Below the pieces are notes generated by a model. That model did not search any database and was not told where the DNA came from. It saw only the letters and a program-made list of their open reading frames with translations. A DNA stretch of 64,000 bases from Margaritifera margaritifera (Eukaryota; Mollusca; Bivalvia; Unionida; Margaritiferidae): assembly GCA_029931535.1 (NCBI GenBank), contig JAQPZY010001581.1, positions 1,394,001-1,458,000 on the forward strand, written 5' to 3'. The position numbers were made by a program, and so were the translations under genes. This document shows positions 58,666 through 64,000 of this stretch, in pieces. Position 1 is the stretch's first letter, and every line of letters begins with the position of its first letter.

Positions 58666-60845
58666 CTATAATAAAAGAAAAAATAATTGTTTAAGCTGAG
58701 GAAATGCCACAAAACAAGCTTCATACTTCATTCATCCCTCGTATTAAATACCTTTATATCAGTCCCACCTTTTTAGAGTGATTTACACAAACTAAACTCA
58801 AGAAACCAATACATTCTAAATGACATTGGTACAAAAAAACAACAGGGAAATCCAAATATCATAATCAAGGGTAACAGGGACACCAATGCAAGCTTATATG
58901 CAGAATAATGAATTAAACAATGATGTGTCATTTTACAGAGAAACTGCATACATCAATAGGATTTGTTTATGATTATCACTGATGGACTTTTATAATGAGT
59001 TGTTATCAGTATAGCCCAGCTGAATAAAGCTCTGAGGAGATCTTCACTAGAGGGCACTACTCATTACAAACAAATCTTAAAATATTGGTTTAGCAGAATG
59101 ACCTTGAGGTATCTGGCATTAAATTTTGTGCTTTTGATTAAAATATGTTTTGTCATCAACTATTTCTTAGTATCAGGAAAAACATCTTAATTGATTATTT
59201 GCAAGATTTAGAGATGAAGTTAAAGAGTCCCTGTAAGAAAGAATCATGATAGCCAGTCTTACCAAGTAATAACAAAGGGATACTATTCCAAGTCACAGTG
59301 TCAAATGTGGTACATCACATTCTTTATGGAAAGCAAAGCAAAGAGTTTAGGGTAGAGATCTCAACTGATCTCTCAGATTTTAGGACGATGCTCCACCCAC
59401 AATTTGTACAGCTATTTATTTAAAATCAAGTTTTTTTTCTCCTAGAATTTTTTTTTATGGTGAACAACAATACATCTAAATAAGTTGTAAATATTTAATG
59501 AAAATTTTACAAAATTGTTCAGAGTTATAGAGATTTTAAATTATACATGTTATGTAGCCAAACTGTCAAGAAGAGCCCACTCGGTTGGACAAGCCCTTGC
59601 CTGACCACCAAACTATACCTGTAAAAAACCCCAAAAATTCATTTTTGAAAGCAAAAGCATATGGCCCCCCCCCCTCCCCCCAGTGGCACCATGGCAATTA
59701 ATGTTATTATTTAACAATGGTACTTAAAAGAAGGAAAGGAACAATCTAGCAAGGTGAATGAAATGAAAGTGTAATATAGAAAGTCATTGATTCTGAAGGT
59801 AAAGGGGCAATATTGTGTGCCTAGAAGGAGAAGTCCATTATGTGACTAAGACATTTCTAGTATCCCTGGACAAAATCTGACCAAAGTTTTTTTCTGGTGA
59901 CCTTAAACATATTTCCATGGTCACTAGTTGATATTTTGTGGAATGGAGTGGATGTTCACTTGTGTGTAAAATATTCTTGAAATCATTGTGGTGACAAATG
60001 ATGCCATCTTTTGATACAAAAATGTAACTGGAACGGACATAAAGTAAAGCTGTCATTGGTATTACCACTTTCAACCCTAGTGACAATTCTGTGTGGCAGC
60101 AGAAACTGACATGGCCCTAGTAAAATGGGCCTGATACACTGATGTATCAATACCAGACTTTTTCATTACATTCTTTATCTAGTTTGATAAACTTTGGCAA
60201 CAACATTCTGATATGAGGATTGTATACTGAAACATGTTCGTGCAAGAAACTGATGGTCATTCTGCATAATTTTCTGGTGAATGGCCATCAGCAAGTATAT
60301 ATATATATATTAGTGGGAGAGAGAGCAGCAGTAGCAGTAAGAAACAGCTTGCCTGAATTACATCAAAGCAGTTTGTTCTTGCCAGTTTAATATGATCAAT
60401 AAACTAATTCTTATTAGATTATATCCACACTCATGATGTCTTTTCACTATATTAAACTGCAATGTGTACAAAAGAGACACAAGGATAAAATAACCAGATT
60501 TGGAAGATTAAATCAAACACCAAATGTTGCAGATTAAAGTAAAGACTTGTTTTACTGTCTAAAGTCTTCTAATATAAACCCTTATTCAAAAGTGACATCC
60601 TTTATTCTTGTAATTTATACCTAATTACTGTATTCAACTTCGTCTTGTTTATTCTCATTTGTGTGTGTATTCATATATTTCATAATTCTCCTAGTTGTCT
60701 CTTTTTTATGCATTCATTTATTTGTTTGTTCATTTAATTAATTCTTATTCTTACATTCTCACTTTGCTCCAACATCTGTTTGTTCATTCAGTTGTTTGTA
60801 GATTTCTTTTATTAATTCATATTAATTTAAAGGAGAACTGGAGAA
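58666..60845. other. Upstream intron, no exon found
   Basis: Scanned for the expected 43-nt T3 exon with a GT donor and AG acceptor at the right spacing. None fits. Poly-C and short AT runs are present near 59667-59680 and 60297-60310. Confidence 0.4.
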
Positions 60846-60849
60846 ATCA

Positions 60850-61630
60850 CAGAGAGAATTGTTGTTCATCCTTTACGTTCGAAGATGACCATGACATCAC
60901 TAACTGGTTTGATTTCTGTGAGTACATGAGTGGCTGATCAGGCCAATTTGTGCTCTGAACTGTCTGTGGCACACTTAATAGGAGATGCCACTTGGGTTTG
61001 ATTGTTCAATAGAGGATGTGCTGCAGTTCTGAGATTTACGTTTCTTGCATTTCTGCACTGCCTCTCCAATTCTCCTTCATTCAACGCATGTAGCTCCAGT
61101 ATGGATGAGACTGCACCAAGTGGAGCAATCCTGAATGAGATCTTCCCAAGACTCAGGGTCAATGTTGAAGTGTTTTAAGGATGACTTGAGGGAATCTTTG
61201 AGGCATTTCTCCTGACCACCCTAAGATTGCTTTCCCTCTTTCAGCTTGCCATAGATGATCTTCTTTGGTAGTCACTCTTCTGACATCTTGGTGACGTGGC
61301 CGGCCCATCTCAACTGTGATTTAATCAGCAGAGTGTTGACGCTTGGAAAGCTACCCGCGTGAGAACCTCAGTGTCGGAGACCCTGTCCTGCAATCTTATC
61401 CTCATCAGTTTCCTCAGGCAGCTCATGTGAACATGGTTCAGCTTCTTGGCATGGCACCTGTACACCATCCAAGTTTCACACGTATACAGCAGGGTTGGCA
61501 GCACAATGGCTTTGTAGACCTTAAGTTTCGTTTGTAGACTGATGCCTCTGCCCTCCCACACATTTGCGCATAGTCTGCCAAAGGACACACTTGCACTCAC
61601 AGATAGAATAAATTGGATCATTAATGGCAA
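60850..61630 (-). pseudogene. 5'-truncated LINE, RT C-terminus and C2H2-like tail
   Basis: Minus-strand translation gives SFGRLCANVWEGRGISLQTK, then LKVYKAIVLPTLLYTCETW, a linker and CLRKLMRIRLQDRVSDTEVL. After a frame break it continues LRWAGHVTKMSE, PKKIIYGKLKEGK, SLKHFNIDPESWEDL and, at the end, FRAQIGLISHSCTH, a damaged C2H2 finger. This layout matches the 3' part of a common animal non-LTR retrotransposon group that ends in a zinc finger. Stops and frameshifts show that it is dead. Confidence 0.88.
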
Positions 61631-61634
61631 TCTA

Positions 61635-62975
61635 AGTTAAAATAATTCCTAAAAAGTCAATTGTCAGTAAAACCTCAACACATACAGTGATAATTAAACT
61701 GATACTTCCCTCTCTCCGTCTCTCTCCACAATAAACAATGCAGAAGCCTGTCTCAATTTGCTACTCTTTCATTACATGAGAATAGCTTTTCACAAATAAA
61801 GATTTGTTGCAAAGAATGATACATTTTTTAGGAGGTAGTCAAGAACTTTTAGAATGCCATAGAACAGCACAACAAATTCAATATTTTGTTCTCTTTAAAG
61901 GGATTAATATAACAACTATTATGTTCTAAATGAAAATTAATATTCTGGCACAATTTATAGTTACTTTTTTTAAAAATCACTTAACTCGGTTTACTGAAAC
62001 TATAGAAGCTATAGCATAAAAGATCATTTTTTAAAAGTGATCACGTATCATTTTGATCATAAAGTTGCAGGTTAAACATTATTTTTCTTCAACTGTATAC
62101 ATCTTTGTGCCTATCTCTTATCGGTTGGAACAATTAAGTGCTACACACAGGAAGATGCTGATCCCTGTTAGAGCAATAACAGATTGCAGCAAAAGACTGC
62201 CTTTTGGCACCAATGATATCACACATGTTCAGTGTGCCAGAATTAAATGAATACTCCATATTTAGTCATGGTTAAAGTACTGTGTAAAAAACATGTTTTT
62301 TTTCAGCTTTATCGATGAATCACACCATATCATAAAAAAAAAATATTTACAGTCCATTTAGCTCATATAATATAGGTTGTATATACAATGAACTTGACCT
62401 TAAATTGAAATATGCAAGAAAACAAATTCTGCGCATAGCATTAACATTTCTTTTTCGAGTTTTGATTTTCAAAATATTTTCTCAATATTTTCATTTAAAT
62501 GTTATTAATTCAGAATAAGTCTTTCAGATCCATCTTGTTTAGGCTGAATAAAAATATCTGAAATATATGTGGAATTAACTTTGAGCTATACTCATTTTTG
62601 TTGTAAGTTTTTCAATAAAGTTTTGAATTTCAGCAGTTATTTGCATTTCTTCATTTGAAAACAATTGAATTTGATTATGCAAGTATGTCTGTATAGCTCG
62701 CTTTCTAACTATTTCATAACCAAGCACAGTATCAGAATCCAAGCATCAAATGTAATATTTTGCCATCCTTCCAAACACCGAGATTTTTTCCCCACAATAA
62801 GATTGCCAAGGGTATTGTTTATATGACCAACATCCAATGTACTTCCATTATGCAGAATACTGATGGGCTGAGAAGATCTTACAGGACCCCTCCCCCCCCC
62901 CATCCCTTGTTTCTGAGCTTTTTGTAGCTGGGTGCCCCTGGAAGTTCGTGTTCCAGAAATATCCTCCCCGTGGAT
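61635..62975. other. No recognised element
   Basis: AT-rich sequence between the LINE and the gag-like relic. Nothing recognised. Confidence 0.4.
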
Positions 62976-62979
62976 AGGG

Positions 62980-63960
62980 TGGGCCTAAAAAATGCCCACT
63001 GCCTTTACTGCTTATGCTGGCATTTTGTTTGGTTTCCTCCAGTTGTTTCTTGCCAATTAGTCAAGGTCCAACCTTTTGACTCATTAAGCTTGGTGACCTG
63101 CCCACTGAGATATTTGCCAAATAGCTCGGTAAGCTTGGTGAAAGGGTCTGAAGAAGCACAAATGGGCATATATACTCATCATTAGTTTATGTTTTATTAG
63201 CTCTCTGCACCTAAAACTAAAGTCACTAAAGAGGAAGGGTGATAGTTTAAAAATGTCCATGACAAACCCATGGATAGAATCCAAAGTCCTGTAAATTGTT
63301 CTGGTGTTTTTGGAACAGCTTAATTACCCTTAAAGTGGGCACTAATGTTTGCCCTACTTGAGTTTGCGTTTCTGCAATGACTTATCTGCATTCTTTGCAT
63401 GTTTTGACATTGCAATCCAGACCTCAATGATAACTCTCTGCACTTTTAGATTGTCACAGCTGCTGGGTTTATTATACTTGTCTTGCAAAGGTTTAACTTT
63501 GTCATGAGTAAGTACAGAGTGCAGACCTTTATTTACTATTTGAGCCAGCTTTTTTTCAACATTTGGGCCCACATTTTGCTCCACCAACAAAAACTTTGCA
63601 ATTCCGCAAGCAAATTGTCATTGTAATTCCCAACCTTTCCAGATTCTGCATATGGCATAATAAGCTCAGCAATATCATCCATATTGGCATCCAAGTGCAA
63701 GTCAATCTGCCTTTCTTTGTTTTCTGAGTCCATGGCTTTGTCAAACCTGCCAAAGTGTAAAATTCTTACAGAATCAGCAGCTATTGTGGTCATCATTTGT
63801 GCCTTGCTAGCAAGATTAGACATGATATCTTCCATTTTATTAAATCTTGCGTGCATGTTGGACACCATGTCTGCATTTTGCATCCACAGCTGGCAGTGCA
63901 TAATCAGTTCCTTGCCCAGAGCAGTCATGTTTGTGCTTGTGGCAGAAATCATGCGATTAA
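62980..63960 (-). pseudogene. DIRS-type gag-like relic
   Basis: Minus-strand translation starts with HCQLWMQNADMVSNMHARF (63952 downwards) and a long helical region, then ANMDDIAELIMPYAESGKVG. After a frameshift near 63590 it reads VGPNVEKKLAQIVNKGLHSV, DKYNKPSSCDNLKV and a segment like IIEVWIAMSKHAKNADKSLQ. After further breaks come ELIKHKLMMSIYAHL and FGKYLSGQVTKL in different frames. KLA.IVNK ... KY.RP.NC..L.V..V..E.W is the pattern I know from gag-like proteins that accompany DIRS pol in marine invertebrates. No RT follows before the LINE, so it is an orphan fragment. Confidence 0.75.
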
Positions 63961-64000
63961 CATGAGGTGAGCAAGGTTCAGAAAAATGACATTACATCTG

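Noticed and set aside
58666..64000. Upstream T3 exon for the T4 exon at 58502
   Set aside because: Each GT donor checked had no AG acceptor 43 nt away and no T3-like sequence.

Overview
The window looks like AT-rich intronic DNA of an invertebrate animal. A mollusc or other lophotrochozoan fits best. The reasons are long GT-AG introns, sparse CpG outside young insertions, DIRS, Tc1, Tigger, hAT and LINE relics, and dispersed arrays of 130-170 bp units ending in a GGACAGAC/GATGGA motif, a style I know from mollusc genomes. The species is not determinable by eye. No prokaryotic genes, CRISPR arrays or complete viruses were seen.

The main finding is one large minus-strand gene spanning at least 58665 down to 4836. 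I could assemble 15 coding exons from reading frame, splice sites and mutual similarity. They fall into four repeating types, called here T1 (156-174 nt), T2 (210-213 nt), T3 (always 43 nt) and T4 (always 164 nt), in the order T4, then T1-T2-T3-T4 three times, then T1-T2. Each complete T1-T4 module has 573-591 nt (191-197 codons), a symmetric 1-1 phase frame and ten cysteines at conserved places. All exons are open and join in frame. I do not recognise the family. It looks like a tandemly repeated, disulfide-rich, probably extracellular protein. Both gene ends lie outside what I could find.

Everything else lies in its introns or in flanking DNA. Positions 1-4800 hold tandem repeats and a broken Tc1-like transposon. 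Positions 5.1-9.2 kb hold a LINE relic, a small hAT-type MITE with an 8-bp target duplication, and tandem arrays. A degenerate DIRS retrotransposon with inverted terminal repeats and an internal complementary region occupies 12.74-16.52 kb. Two roughly 2-kb Tigger/pogo-like elements lie at 19.6-24.4 kb, the first inserted inside a TATG microsatellite. The 25.9-27.5 kb and 53.5-54.5 kb regions hold two copies of a hAT-like repeat. At 29.5-31.8 kb is an unresolved coding-like relic. The 32-33.7 kb, 47.7-48.3 kb and 56-57 kb regions hold further arrays. The 37.6-40.1 kb region has a tRNA-like SINE, a TA-flanked element and palindromes. Near 43.2-43.9 kb is a CpG-rich patch. A 1.2-kb TIR element sits at 49.1-50.3 kb. 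The right edge (60.8-64 kb) has a LINE 3' end and a decayed DIRS gag-like gene.

The introns have absorbed insertions from many element classes while every recognised exon stayed intact, which suggests that the modular gene is under selection.
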